NCBI GenBank assembly: GCA_017994935.1
Contig: JAGOJU010000035.1
Span: 1 to 33,623 of the forward strand
DNA length: 33,623 nt
Reading direction: 5' to 3'
From: Opitutaceae bacterium
GTDB taxonomy: Bacteria > Verrucomicrobiota > Verrucomicrobiia > Opitutales > Opitutaceae
Shown here piece by piece: positions 17,808 to 26,915 of the stretch; position 1 is the stretch's first letter, and the number at the start of each line of letters is the position of its first letter. The notes under the pieces are model-generated. The model worked only from the letters and a program-made list of their open reading frames with translations, was not told the DNA's origin and searched no databases. Position numbers and translations under genes: made by a program.

Positions 17808-17835
17808 ACGTTAAGCAGCACCCTTCGCTTAACGT
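17808..17835 (-). promoter_or_regulatory. 9-bp inverted repeat between kinase and LacI genes
   Basis: ACGTTAAGC (17808-17816) and GCTTAACGT (17827-17835) are perfect arms around a 10-base spacer. It starts 10 bases after the kinase stop and lies 67 bases before the LacI ATG. The left arm is part of TCAACGTTAA, a near-palindrome with the CG centre usual for LacI-family operators, so autoregulation is possible. No U run follows on the minus strand, which makes a terminator less likely but not excluded. Confidence 0.4.
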
Positions 17836-17845
17836 CAAGCGCGGC

Positions 17846-20800
17846 TCAGGCCGAAGGGAGAGCGACGCCACCTTTTCGGGCGGCAAAGTGCTTCCGGATC
17901 ACCGCAACGATTTCCTGAAGCTTGACGGGTTTGGTGACGTAGTCGTCCATGCCGGCGCTGAGGCATGCCTCGCGGTCCCCCTGCGATGCATTGGCCGTGA
18001 GTGCCACAATTGTCGGCTGTCTGGATTTGGGATACATCTCCCGGATCTTCCTTGATGCCTCGAACCCGTCCATCTCCGGCATCTGAAGGTCCATGAAAAC
18101 GAGATCGTGAGGGTGTCGCTCAAGTGCCGCAAGCGCCTCAAGACCGTTGGCCGCCATTGCGGCCCGATAGCCCAGTCGCTCCAGGAACCTGAGTGCGACC
18201 TTCTGGTTCACGGGATTGTCCTCAACCACCAGGACACTGAGGGGGATCTCGCTCGAAAGGCTTTGTGGGGCAGCGAGGGCAGGCGCGCTTTCGGCCACCT
18301 GCTTGCGGCTCGAGGCCATGATTGCGCCCAGCGCCCGCAACAGTGACTGCGTCTTGAGAGGCTTGGCCGCGGTCGCCACCGACGAATGCGTATGAAAATG
18401 CCCCGAATTCCTGCCGATCGGCATAAGCAGGACGGTTGGCAGGCCCATTGAGGCGAGTTGTGAGGAGAAGGATTCGCCCCGCTCCGAAGCGAGCACCCCG
18501 AAGTCGATGATCACTGCAGCGGGCTTCGCCTTCGACAGGAAGGCCTCCGCCGCCTCCGTGGATTCTGCAAGGGCCGGGACCGCCTCGCCCGCGCGCAGAA
18601 GGCGCGCGAGTCGCTGAAGCGTGCGGGCGTCGTCATCGACGCAGAGCACGTTTTGGTAGGCGAGTTCGCGAGGCAGCGAAAGTTGCAGGCTGTCCACCGG
18701 CTGCGGGAGCGCATCAATGGGGATCGTGAAGGAAAAGACCGACCCACGGTTGATTTCACTCTCCACGCGGATCGTCCCTCCCATGAGCGAGGTGAGGCGC
18801 TGGCAGATTGCAAGGCCAAGCCCGGTGCCGCCGTATTTCCTGGTTGTCGACGAATCTACCTGGCTGAAGGGCTTGAAGAGTCTGTCGACTCTCTCCGGGG
18901 GAATTCCAATTCCCGTGTCATGAACCGAAAAGCGCGCCCAGGCAGGGCGCGGGTCACCGGCGACGTCCGCCGGGGGATCGACCATGGCGACCTCCACCGC
19001 AACCGTCCCCGCAGGCGTGAACTTGACCGCATTGTTGACCAGGTTGACGAGAATCTGGCGGAGCCTGGTCGCATCCCCCGCAATCCAATCCGGCACGCCC
19101 TCTTGCACAAAATAGGTGAGCTCCACGTTCCTTGCCGCCGCCGCCATTGCGAAAAGATCGAAGGCCTCCTCGATGCAGGCCTGCAGGTCGACCGGCTCCC
19201 GCTCGAGTTCCATCTTGCCGGATTCGATCTTGGAAAAATCGAGGATGTCGTTGATGATCGTGAGCAGCGCCTCGCCCGAGGAACGTATGGTTGCGACGTA
19301 GTCGGCCTGCTCCGGTGAGAGCGGTGTTTCCAGGAGCAGGCTGGTCATCCCGATCACTCCGTTCATCGGTGTGCGGATCTCATGTGACATCGACGCCAGG
19401 AATTCACTCTTGGCGCGCGATGCGTCGTCGGCCTCCGCCTTGGCCCTGCGCAATGCGTTCTCGGTCGCAACACGGCCCGTGATGTCCGCCTCAATCGCGA
19501 TGAAGTTCTCCAGAACGCCCTGCTCATTCCTGACCGGCTGGACCTCCAGGTGCACGTGGTACTTGCGTCCTGACTTCGAGTAATTGATGAGATCGGTCGA
19601 GATTCCCTCTCCCCGCTCCATAGCGGTCTTCACACGACGGACAATACGTGGGTCGCTCTCCGGGCCCATCATGAAGAACTGGGGCCCCCGCCCGACAACC
19701 TCGGCGAGTGAATACTCCATGACACGCAGGAATGATTCATTCACCCATTCGATGGTGCCGTCGGGCTTTGCGATGATGACGAGGTTGTCCGTCCGCGAGG
19801 CGACGAGGGAAAGTTTGCGCGCTGCGGACTGGCTCTCGCGCAGGGCGTGCTCGCCGGCCTTGCGGGAGGTGATGTCCTGCACGGTGCCGACTATGCGCGT
19901 GGGAACACCGGGCTGGTCATTGGCGGTGAATCCGCGGGACCGCGCATAGATCCAGCGCCACGAGCCATCGGCAACCCGGATCCTGTATTCCGGATCGATG
20001 AAGCTGCGTTCGCCGCGAAGATGAAGGTTCCAGGCATCCTGGTAACGCTCGCGATCATCGGGGTGAACGAGCGATTCCCAGACTTCAATTGTCATGGGAG
20101 CGGAGGTTGGATCGAGACCGACGATGGACCAGATGCCCGGACTGTAATAGACACGATTGGTGGCGAGCTGCCATTCGAAGATTCCGAGAAGCGTGGAATC
20201 CAGCGCCAGGCGGAGGCGCTCGTCCGAAACCTTAAGCATGCCCTCGACCCGCCGCCGCTCGTCATTCTCCGCGAGCAGGCGCTTGTTCGATTGTTCGGCG
20301 GCCCTCAGGCCGGAACGTGCAGCCCTAGCAAGGTGCACCGAGAGCCCGAGAAGGAGGGTGATGCCGATCCCCGCAACCAGCGCCAGTTCCGGAAGGTAGC
20401 GGCGATTGGAGCGCAGCAGTGCCAGTGTAGGGGAAAGTTCAATACGCACACGCCGGTCGTGAACGGTGAACGTCTTCACAATGGCCTCGTCCGGAATCCC
20501 CGCTGCATCGTCTACCGCGGGATAGACCCGTGTGCCGTCGATCAGGACGACACAATGATAGCGCCCGGCGAGCTTCATCCTCATGTCGATCGCACCGAAA
20601 AAACGCCGATAGGTGAATTCGGCGCCCACATAGCCCACGACGCGATTCTCGTTCAGCAGTGGGGCGAAGATGACAAAACCCGGACCCATGCCGGGAATCT
20701 CCAGGGTGCGCGAAACCGCAGCTCCGAGCGTGTTCTCCACAACATCCAGAGTCTCGCGACGGACCGTTTCCTGATCATAGGAAATGCCGAGGGATCCCTC

Positions 20801-21781
20801 GTTCCCGCGGAGGGGAAAGATCCGGACGGGGTTGCGCCTGGAATCGAGCCAGACAATCGAGTGTGCTCCTGGCGAATCCGCAAGATGCGCCGCGGCATCG
20901 GCGTCGCGCACCGCGGGGGCGAGTTCCGCATCCGTGCCCCAGCGCCTGCCCAATCGCGTGAACGCCGCCAGTTGCCGGTCAAGTTCGAGGTCGGTTGCAC
21001 TGGCGAACCCATTGAGCTGAAACTCCGTGTTGGTTCGGCCGAATTCGAGGTCGCGGGTCCTCAGTCCCGATGCAAAAATCAGCGTGAGCGCCAGCGACCC
21101 TACTATGACCGGCAGAGGAATCCACGCCGGTGCGCCCGGCCGGACCTTTGCCGCCTCCCTCCACGCAAATATCATGCTGGTCGCCCCAAGCCCGAGCAGC
21201 GAGGCCGCGCTGATCAGCGCCAGTTCCGACGACGTTCCCCAGCTGTAGATTGGCGGGAGGTTGAGAAGATATCCGACCACGGTCGCGAATCCCACCGCCA
21301 TCGCCACGGTCCCAACAAGCGCGAGGGCAGGGGTGCGGTAACGCGGGCGCCTCCGCCTGGCCAGCCATGCAATGACCGATCCTACTGCGAGGAATCCGCC
21401 GGCGAGCATCAGCGGAAAACCGACGGTCGATGCGCTGGCGACGTGCTGCGGATCCTGCACGATTTCGCGGCCGAGAGCGCTGGTCTGTCGCATGACAAAT
21501 TCCCATGCGGCCAGTCCGCCGAATGCCGCCGGCACCAGCGCCAGCCATGCGGCCGACCGCAGGCCGAGATAGTATCCGAGCAGTGCCGTGCCGAAGAAGA
21601 TCAGTCCCAGACCCGTCTTCAGCCTTACATGGAAATCACCCCCCTGTAGAGCTGTTGGCAGATCCGGTGTTGACGACCAACCCGACAGGATCGCCACACC
21701 CAGGGCAATCAGCGCAACCGCGGAAATTGCGGAGAGGCGCCGTAGCCAATGGATTTGAGGTTGCGTGGGAAGGGAGGCCAT
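17846..21781 (-). CDS. membrane hybrid sensor histidine kinase with two PAS and two receiver domains
   Basis: The 1311-residue product has about seven hydrophobic helices in the first 240 residues, an extracytoplasmic CHASE-like sensor region (about 245-460) and another helix (465-487). A PAS domain of the PAS_3 type (about 520-640, ending VGTVQDITSRK) and a second PAS (655-770) follow. The HisKA domain has SHEIRTPMNG with His800. The ATPase domain has the N-box NLVNNAVKF, DTGIGIP and GGTGLGL (955-990). The first receiver (1045-1155) has DDD and Asp1093 but lacks the usual Ser/Thr strand and looks degenerate. The second (1182-1300) is canonical, with Asp1231 and Lys1284. There is no HPt domain and no response regulator gene nearby, so the phosphorelay partner is elsewhere. 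The signal is unknown. Confidence 0.93.
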   Translation of the reverse strand: MASLPTQPQIHWLRRLSAISAVALIALGVAILSGWSSTPDLPTALQGGDFHVRLKTGLGLIFFGTALLGYYLGLRSAAWLALVPAAFGGLAAWEFVMRQTSALGREIVQDPQHVASASTVGFPLMLAGGFLAVGSVIAWLARRRRPRYRTPALALVGTVAMAVGFATVVGYLLNLPPIYSWGTSSELALISAASLLGLGATSMIFAWREAAKVRPGAPAWIPLPVIVGSLALTLIFASGLRTRDLEFGRTNTEFQLNGFASATDLELDRQLAAFTRLGRRWGTDAELAPAVRDADAAAHLADSPGAHSIVWLDSRRNPVRIFPLRGNEGSLGISYDQETVRRETLDVVENTLGAAVSRTLEIPGMGPGFVIFAPLLNENRVVGYVGAEFTYRRFFGAIDMRMKLAGRYHCVVLIDGTRVYPAVDDAAGIPDEAIVKTFTVHDRRVRIELSPTLALLRSNRRYLPELALVAGIGITLLLGLSVHLARAARSGLRAAEQSNKRLLAENDERRRVEGMLKVSDERLRLALDSTLLGIFEWQLATNRVYYSPGIWSIVGLDPTSAPMTIEVWESLVHPDDRERYQDAWNLHLRGERSFIDPEYRIRVADGSWRWIYARSRGFTANDQPGVPTRIVGTVQDITSRKAGEHALRESQSAARKLSLVASRTDNLVIIAKPDGTIEWVNESFLRVMEYSLAEVVGRGPQFFMMGPESDPRIVRRVKTAMERGEGISTDLINYSKSGRKYHVHLEVQPVRNEQGVLENFIAIEADITGRVATENALRRAKAEADDASRAKSEFLASMSHEIRTPMNGVIGMTSLLLETPLSPEQADYVATIRSSGEALLTIINDILDFSKIESGKMELEREPVDLQACIEEAFDLFAMAAAARNVELTYFVQEGVPDWIAGDATRLRQILVNLVNNAVKFTPAGTVAVEVAMVDPPADVAGDPRPAWARFSVHDTGIGIPPERVDRLFKPFSQVDSSTTRKYGGTGLGLAICQRLTSLMGGTIRVESEINRGSVFSFTIPIDALPQPVDSLQLSLPRELAYQNVLCVDDDARTLQRLARLLRAGEAVPALAESTEAAEAFLSKAKPAAVIIDFGVLASERGESFSSQLASMGLPTVLLMPIGRNSGHFHTHSSVATAAKPLKTQSLLRALGAIMASSRKQVAESAPALAAPQSLSSEIPLSVLVVEDNPVNQKVALRFLERLGYRAAMAANGLEALAALERHPHDLVFMDLQMPEMDGFEASRKIREMYPKSRQPTIVALTANASQGDREACLSAGMDDYVTKPVKLQEIVAVIRKHFAARKGGVALPSA

Positions 21782-22012
21782 CAGGGAACCGTGCTAAATC
21801 AACAATAGCGTCACATCATGCGCATAGCTGAGCGAATGAGCAGCCCTATCCGAGGGATCCTGCGCACCCCTGCTCGAAGGGCCTGGATCGAAAAACGCAA
21901 GTCAATGACCGAAATCGTCTTCACCGCTTCTATTCCATGCAAATCAACGAATTCCTGATCCAGCAGCGAGTATCCATTTCGTCGGACTCAAGCAATCCAT
22001 TTTCCTCGAGCG

Positions 22013-24805
22013 CTATTTTTCGGGAGTCTGAGATGATGCCGCCGGTTTTGAGTCCCCGCCGCGCAACGTCCGGAGGAAATTCGACGGACCATACACGAAG
22101 CTCCAGTTGGGATTGTCGAGCTGCCCGGTGAGCTTGAATTCGAGGGCCTCGGAAAGGGGTGAAAGCACGAGGCCCACGGCATTGCTGAGAATAAAATTGC
22201 TCTGCCCGAACGGATACAGCTTCGCCTTCACATCGAGTGTTTTCCTGTCGAGGAGGTAATCACCTTTTGCATCAATGACCGCCCTGGGACCTGTGACCCG
22301 GATCTGGGGAAAATGAAGTTTGGGTCCCTGGATCGAAAAGTTCGCCTGCAATGCATCAAGCTTGAGTGTGGTGAAGTTGAACAGGGTCCTCTTCAGGAGC
22401 TGGGACAGCACGCCGACCAGATTGATTTCCGCAAGGTCGGCCCCGGTCAGTTCCGCGTTCCCCTGGCCTTGGTAACTCAAGAGGTTCTCGAACATTCCGT
22501 CCGCCGACATGGCGACGTCGATGCGGCCCGCGGCAATCTGCTGCTGAAGTTTACTCTCCGTCGGAATCTCACGGTGGGCGCGCTTGGCGCTGAACTCCTC
22601 CAGCGTCCGTATGGCCTCGCCCAGCGCGGCATTTTTCACCCGGAGATCGAATCCGAGGCGCCGGTCCGGCTCCCTGCCGCTGAGATGGATCCTTCCCTCC
22701 GCCGTTCCCTGCGCAAATCCGGTGGCAAACGGATCCAGCACGATGTCGTCATCCCTGATGGTTCCGCTCACGGAGACGTCCTTCAGGGGAAACTCGTAGT
22801 AGCTTCCGGGCCCCGCCGCATAAAAGGCGAGGCTAACGTCCCGGTGTTCACCCTGGGGGGAGCCGGGGCCGTCGAGGTGACCGTGCAGCCGGAGCTGCGG
22901 TGGTTGCGAAAAGGCAAAGGGCTCCACTATGCCCAATCCCTCGATTCCGATCACCCGAGCCCCGTCGGCAAGACTCACATTCGAGGTCGCATCGAACTCC
23001 AGCTTCGACCACGCCCTTTTCTCCCAATTCACCGTGCGGGCGAAGCTGCCGTAGGCGGTACGATCGCCCTGGTTCACGCGAAAGTGGAGCGCATCATAGA
23101 AATGGGGCCGCACAAGGAGCCTCGTTCGAGCCTGGTCGAACCATACTCCGTGGATCGCGGTCGGCCCGTTTTCAACGGCTACAAACACCGAGAGGTTCGA
23201 ATTCGTCCCCCACTGCCCCTGGATGTCGACGGAGGCCGATGGCACCGATCTGGAAAAATCGAAATTCCTCCAGAAATCCGGCCACCACTCGTGAAACCAT
23301 CCGCTGATGCCCTCGGGCCTGAGCCGGCCGTCGAGCAGGAAACGAAACTCCATGGAGTCTGTATCCATCCGATAACTACCCTGCGCGATGCTGGGCCCCT
23401 GCTTGAGAACGATGTCGCGGAAACGAAGCGTGGTGCCCGAAAGCTCGAACTCCGCACTCGCCCGATCCAGCGCCACCTTGTGCGCGATCACTGAATCGAC
23501 GGAGATCCGCCCGTTGCATCGTTGCAATTTCCATCGGTCATCCAGATAGACCTCCGCAATCAGCCGCGGATTTGATGTCAGGGTCAGTTCCTTCTGAAGC
23601 GGACGTTTCAGGATCCCGGCGGTCCAATCCAGAATCTGTGGGGACACTCCTGCGTCCAGTTGCAGCCGCACGCGCCCGCGTCCTGTATCCAGCGACCGAA
23701 CCTCCATCCTCCAAGGCACGCCGCCGATCCATGCGATGAGCGACGTGTCAAGGCTTGGGAAACGGGTTTCGAACACGACCGACCTGGCAGACCAGGGTGC
23801 CGCGGAAAGGGTCGCCATGCGTGTTTTCAGTGTCAGGGGCGTGAGACGAGCGAAGCCTGGATCGAGTTTCGCGACCATCATCGTCTCGATGTCGCCTACG
23901 AAGTGGCCCCCGACACCCTGCACGCGGTCTGCCGAACAGGTTATCTGGATCTCCTGGGGTGCATCGGCACCGATCGGAACATGCGTGCGCACGGTCAGCC
24001 CTTGTATCGAGGCGGGCCCGGCCAGCTCATGGGTCCACTTCTCGGGCAAGCGGAAAAGACTGGAGGTGAATTCAACCTCCGCGGAGCCGACGAGGCCCTT
24101 CGTTGACCCCTCATTGAGCTCCACGTTCACTCTGGGTTTGTCGAAGCGTTCCAGCCAGCCCATCGAAAGCTGAACCTGGCGCATCTGCTTCAGGTAGGCA
24201 CGTATGCCGTCCCTCCAGAGATCGTCGATGCCGGTGCGCTGCAGGCTTCGCGGTTTGCGCGGCAGAGTGATCTGACCGTGGACGGAGATCCCCAGATTCC
24301 CGAGTTGAGCCGAAAGGCCGGCGACTGAAAGCCTGGAGCCCTCCGCGACCACATGCAGCGAGATGTCCCTGAAGGTCGGCTCGCTGCGGCCCGTCGCGGA
24401 ATGCATCGAGGGGAGCCACAACGTCGCACCCTCAATTTCGATTTCCATGGGCTCAAAGCGGCCGAGAGACAGCCAGCGGGGATCAAACCTCACAAACACC
24501 GAGGTCGCATCCAGCAAGGGCTCATCGAGGGTGGGGTGCAGGATCTTCAGCTCCCGCACCCAAAGGCGTCCGCCGGTATCGAACACAGTCGGCCCGAAGG
24601 TTCCGCGTATGCCCATGCTCGCCAGGCGGCCTTCAATCTGTGTGCGGGCCCAGGCTGGCAACGCCAGTTCCCTGCTGGTTGCGATGGTTCCCTGGATAAA
24701 CAGGAGTGCCGCCAGCGCGAGCCAAAGGGTCCAGAGCAGCACACTGGCCACGCATTTCGTGCAGAACCAGGTCGTCACCCGGAAAAATGTCAGGATACGT
24801 TTCAT
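22013..24805 (-). CDS. AsmA-like envelope protein
   Basis: The 930-residue product has an N-terminal membrane anchor (about 15-40, LLWTLWLALAALLFIQGTIA) and a long extracytoplasmic body predicted to be beta-rich. The final 160 residues (from about 765, GQGNAELTGADL through the LFNFTTLKLDALQANFSI segment to KLTGQLDNPNW) match the AsmA C-terminal domain. Relatives such as AsmA, YhdP and TamB are thought to bridge the periplasm for lipid transfer or outer-membrane assembly in diderms. The overall size is closest to YhdP/AsmA-like proteins. It comes 80 bases after the DUF4340 gene and is probably the last gene of the Gld-type cassette. The substrate is unknown, and the link to the ABC transporter is from position. 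Confidence 0.78.
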   Translation of the reverse strand: MKRILTFFRVTTWFCTKCVASVLLWTLWLALAALLFIQGTIATSRELALPAWARTQIEGRLASMGIRGTFGPTVFDTGGRLWVRELKILHPTLDEPLLDATSVFVRFDPRWLSLGRFEPMEIEIEGATLWLPSMHSATGRSEPTFRDISLHVVAEGSRLSVAGLSAQLGNLGISVHGQITLPRKPRSLQRTGIDDLWRDGIRAYLKQMRQVQLSMGWLERFDKPRVNVELNEGSTKGLVGSAEVEFTSSLFRLPEKWTHELAGPASIQGLTVRTHVPIGADAPQEIQITCSADRVQGVGGHFVGDIETMMVAKLDPGFARLTPLTLKTRMATLSAAPWSARSVVFETRFPSLDTSLIAWIGGVPWRMEVRSLDTGRGRVRLQLDAGVSPQILDWTAGILKRPLQKELTLTSNPRLIAEVYLDDRWKLQRCNGRISVDSVIAHKVALDRASAEFELSGTTLRFRDIVLKQGPSIAQGSYRMDTDSMEFRFLLDGRLRPEGISGWFHEWWPDFWRNFDFSRSVPSASVDIQGQWGTNSNLSVFVAVENGPTAIHGVWFDQARTRLLVRPHFYDALHFRVNQGDRTAYGSFARTVNWEKRAWSKLEFDATSNVSLADGARVIGIEGLGIVEPFAFSQPPQLRLHGHLDGPGSPQGEHRDVSLAFYAAGPGSYYEFPLKDVSVSGTIRDDDIVLDPFATGFAQGTAEGRIHLSGREPDRRLGFDLRVKNAALGEAIRTLEEFSAKRAHREIPTESKLQQQIAAGRIDVAMSADGMFENLLSYQGQGNAELTGADLAEINLVGVLSQLLKRTLFNFTTLKLDALQANFSIQGPKLHFPQIRVTGPRAVIDAKGDYLLDRKTLDVKAKLYPFGQSNFILSNAVGLVLSPLSEALEFKLTGQLDNPNWSFVYGPSNFLRTLRGGDSKPAASSQTPEK

Positions 24806-24885
24806 GCGTCGCCCAATGCGCCTGTTCGTTCAATCAACCCGCCGATTCCGCCGGGCAGGCCGACCGGTTTCGTGCAGCGAGCTTG

Positions 24886-26901
24886 TCAGGGTGCACCGGC
24901 TTTCGCCGGCCCCGGGCTTATGGGCAGCGGGCCGGGGTCGCGGGGTCCGTAAGTGAGTGCCCAGAGTGCATCAAGCAGGGGTTGCTCCACTTCGAATACC
25001 ACACCGCCAAAGTCGGAGGTTCCCGCCAGCTGGGTGCCTCCGCCGGTTCTTTCGCTGAGAAACAGCGTCGATTCCTCGGTCTTGGCCCCGGCTCCGCTGA
25101 ACGCCAGGGTCACATCGAGCCTATAGCTCCAGGGTTTCTCAAGCCCGTCGAGCAATACGGTGGGTTGAAAAGTGTCCACCACGATGCTTTTCGCGCGCAG
25201 GATCCTCAAATGCTGCAGAAGCGACTCCACCGCTGCCCGCTTGTCGGCAGAGAGCGCCGCCAAGGCGTCAGGCCATGATTCCATCGGCGTCAGCTTCATC
25301 GAGAAAAGGGAAGCCCCGTCCAACCGGCTGAGCGACAGCCCGGTGATCGACGCACCTGCCGGCAGTTCGCGAAGGCGCTTCTCCCGGTAGATGCGCGCCT
25401 CAACCGGCGTCTGACTCAGGATGCTGCCGTCGACGAGGTAGACATAGTCCTGCTTCTCCAGGCGCGCGTAGTAAAGGCCGGGAGTGGGGCTCTCGATGCC
25501 AACCTGCAGGGCAAAGGGTCCCGTCGTTACCGCAGCATCGCCCGAGGACGGCCCGGGTTTTGCGAGCGACACCAAAATTTCCCGAAGAGGCCGGCTGAAG
25601 CCCCAGTTCTCCAGATCCGCCGCGCTCGGGGCATCACTCAGGAACCTCTTTGCCTCGAGAAAAGCGAGTTGCTGCAGCAGGCGATCGACGGTGGCTGTGT
25701 CCGCCGGTAGCGTCTGCACTCCGCCGCCCGCAGCCAGCGGGCGCACCACCTGCCAGGATCCCGCCGCCTCGCCACCCGCTTCAGCGGGACTGGTGTCGAG
25801 TCTCTGGAGAGTGAGTTCGGGACGGTTTCCGGCGCGCAGGCCGATCGACGTGATGGTGCGCCCGTCCAGATCCAGAATTCGCCGCTCCCGCAGTTCCTCC
25901 TGGGAATCCCGAAGGGCTGCGAGAAGAGTCTTTGGCACGGCCGTTGTGAAGACCGCCGACCGGTCCTCGAGTTTCGCATAGGTGAGAATATCGTCTGCCG
26001 AAACGGTGGAAGGGGCTCCGTTGGATTCCGGGGATACCGCAGACCCGAGAAGCAGGGTTTCACGCCGGTTGATTCCCTCGAGGGTGATGCGGAGCACCGG
26101 ATTGGCGAGCCCGGTGCGCGCGGGATCTGATGCCGCCTGGGGAAGAAAGGCCGCAGCGGTAAGTCCGTTGAGCTGGCCGATGGCAAGTTCGGTCCGGTCC
26201 TTGCTCGCCCGGGTGCGAATCGGGGTTTCGAAGAGCCACCGGTTTCCTTCATGGCGGAGTCGGACCCGGAGAGTGCTTGCGGCTGCGACCTGGAGACTGA
26301 GCGAGCGCACTTCGTAGTGGGGAATCGAGAAGAGCTTGTCCCTGCGCAACTGGTCGACCGTCAACCGCAGGCTGTCGAGAAGGGTACGCCTCACGACCAG
26401 CACGCGTTCGCCATCGGGCGAGAGGATGTAGAGACGGTTTCCTCCTTTGGTCTCCGCGCCCACCTTGAGAACAATCGGCGGATTGGAGGACGGCCCAGGA
26501 GTTCCTGTCGCCGTTCCGGGAGTCAGGGTCAGGATGAGAGCCGGCTTGTCCAGGCCATAGTCAGCAAGCGTCAGGCCGCTTTTCTGCAGATCCTCCCGGC
26601 TGAAGCCCGCCTCGCGCTCGAGCAGCTGCAGCTCATTGAGGATCGTGCGGATGGCATGTTCTGCGACCGGCCATTCCAGAGGCGACATCAGGTACCATCC
26701 GTCCGGTCGCAGTTCCATCCGGATGGGTTCGGGATTGCCGATGATTTCGATCTTCTGGATGTTTGCGGCCTGGGGCCCGAGCACGAGACGCCGGGAGTGC
26801 TCCCGGGTCGCCTCGCTGATCGAGGGACGCAGGAAATAGAAGATGAACAGGAAAAGCGCAGCGTTCAGAAAGATGAGAACGAGCGTGACTTTGGTGCGCA
26901 T
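24886..26901 (-). CDS. DUF4340 domain-containing membrane-anchored protein
   Basis: The 671-residue product begins with one hydrophobic helix (about 5-24) followed by a large extracytoplasmic region. The opening segment, with IQKIEIIGNPEPIRMEL, a WYLMSPLEWPVAE stretch and YGLDKPALILTLTPG (114-128), is typical of DUF4340. A second, weaker copy seems to lie in the C-terminal half (ENWGFSRPLREILVSL). The end is Pro-rich. DUF4340 genes commonly accompany Gld-type ABC transporters with a GldG-like auxiliary protein, and that is the arrangement here: 14 bases after the GldG gene. Its biochemical role is not known; a partner that senses or guides the exported material is possible. The ATG at 26901 fits the anchor. 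Confidence 0.88.
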   Translation of the reverse strand: MRTKVTLVLIFLNAALFLFIFYFLRPSISEATREHSRRLVLGPQAANIQKIEIIGNPEPIRMELRPDGWYLMSPLEWPVAEHAIRTILNELQLLEREAGFSREDLQKSGLTLADYGLDKPALILTLTPGTATGTPGPSSNPPIVLKVGAETKGGNRLYILSPDGERVLVVRRTLLDSLRLTVDQLRRDKLFSIPHYEVRSLSLQVAAASTLRVRLRHEGNRWLFETPIRTRASKDRTELAIGQLNGLTAAAFLPQAASDPARTGLANPVLRITLEGINRRETLLLGSAVSPESNGAPSTVSADDILTYAKLEDRSAVFTTAVPKTLLAALRDSQEELRERRILDLDGRTITSIGLRAGNRPELTLQRLDTSPAEAGGEAAGSWQVVRPLAAGGGVQTLPADTATVDRLLQQLAFLEAKRFLSDAPSAADLENWGFSRPLREILVSLAKPGPSSGDAAVTTGPFALQVGIESPTPGLYYARLEKQDYVYLVDGSILSQTPVEARIYREKRLRELPAGASITGLSLSRLDGASLFSMKLTPMESWPDALAALSADKRAAVESLLQHLRILRAKSIVVDTFQPTVLLDGLEKPWSYRLDVTLAFSGAGAKTEESTLFLSERTGGGTQLAGTSDFGGVVFEVEQPLLDALWALTYGPRDPGPLPISPGPAKAGAP

Positions 26902-26915
26902 GGGAGGGGATCAGG

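Noticed and set aside
16400..18055. 551-codon plus-strand frame opposite the LacI gene and the kinase end
   Set aside because: It is antisense to two well-supported genes and has no recognisable domain.
19847..21649. 600-codon plus-strand frame opposite the kinase
   Set aside because: Antisense to the kinase sensor and PAS regions; highly basic and Gln/Arg/Pro-rich, with no domain.
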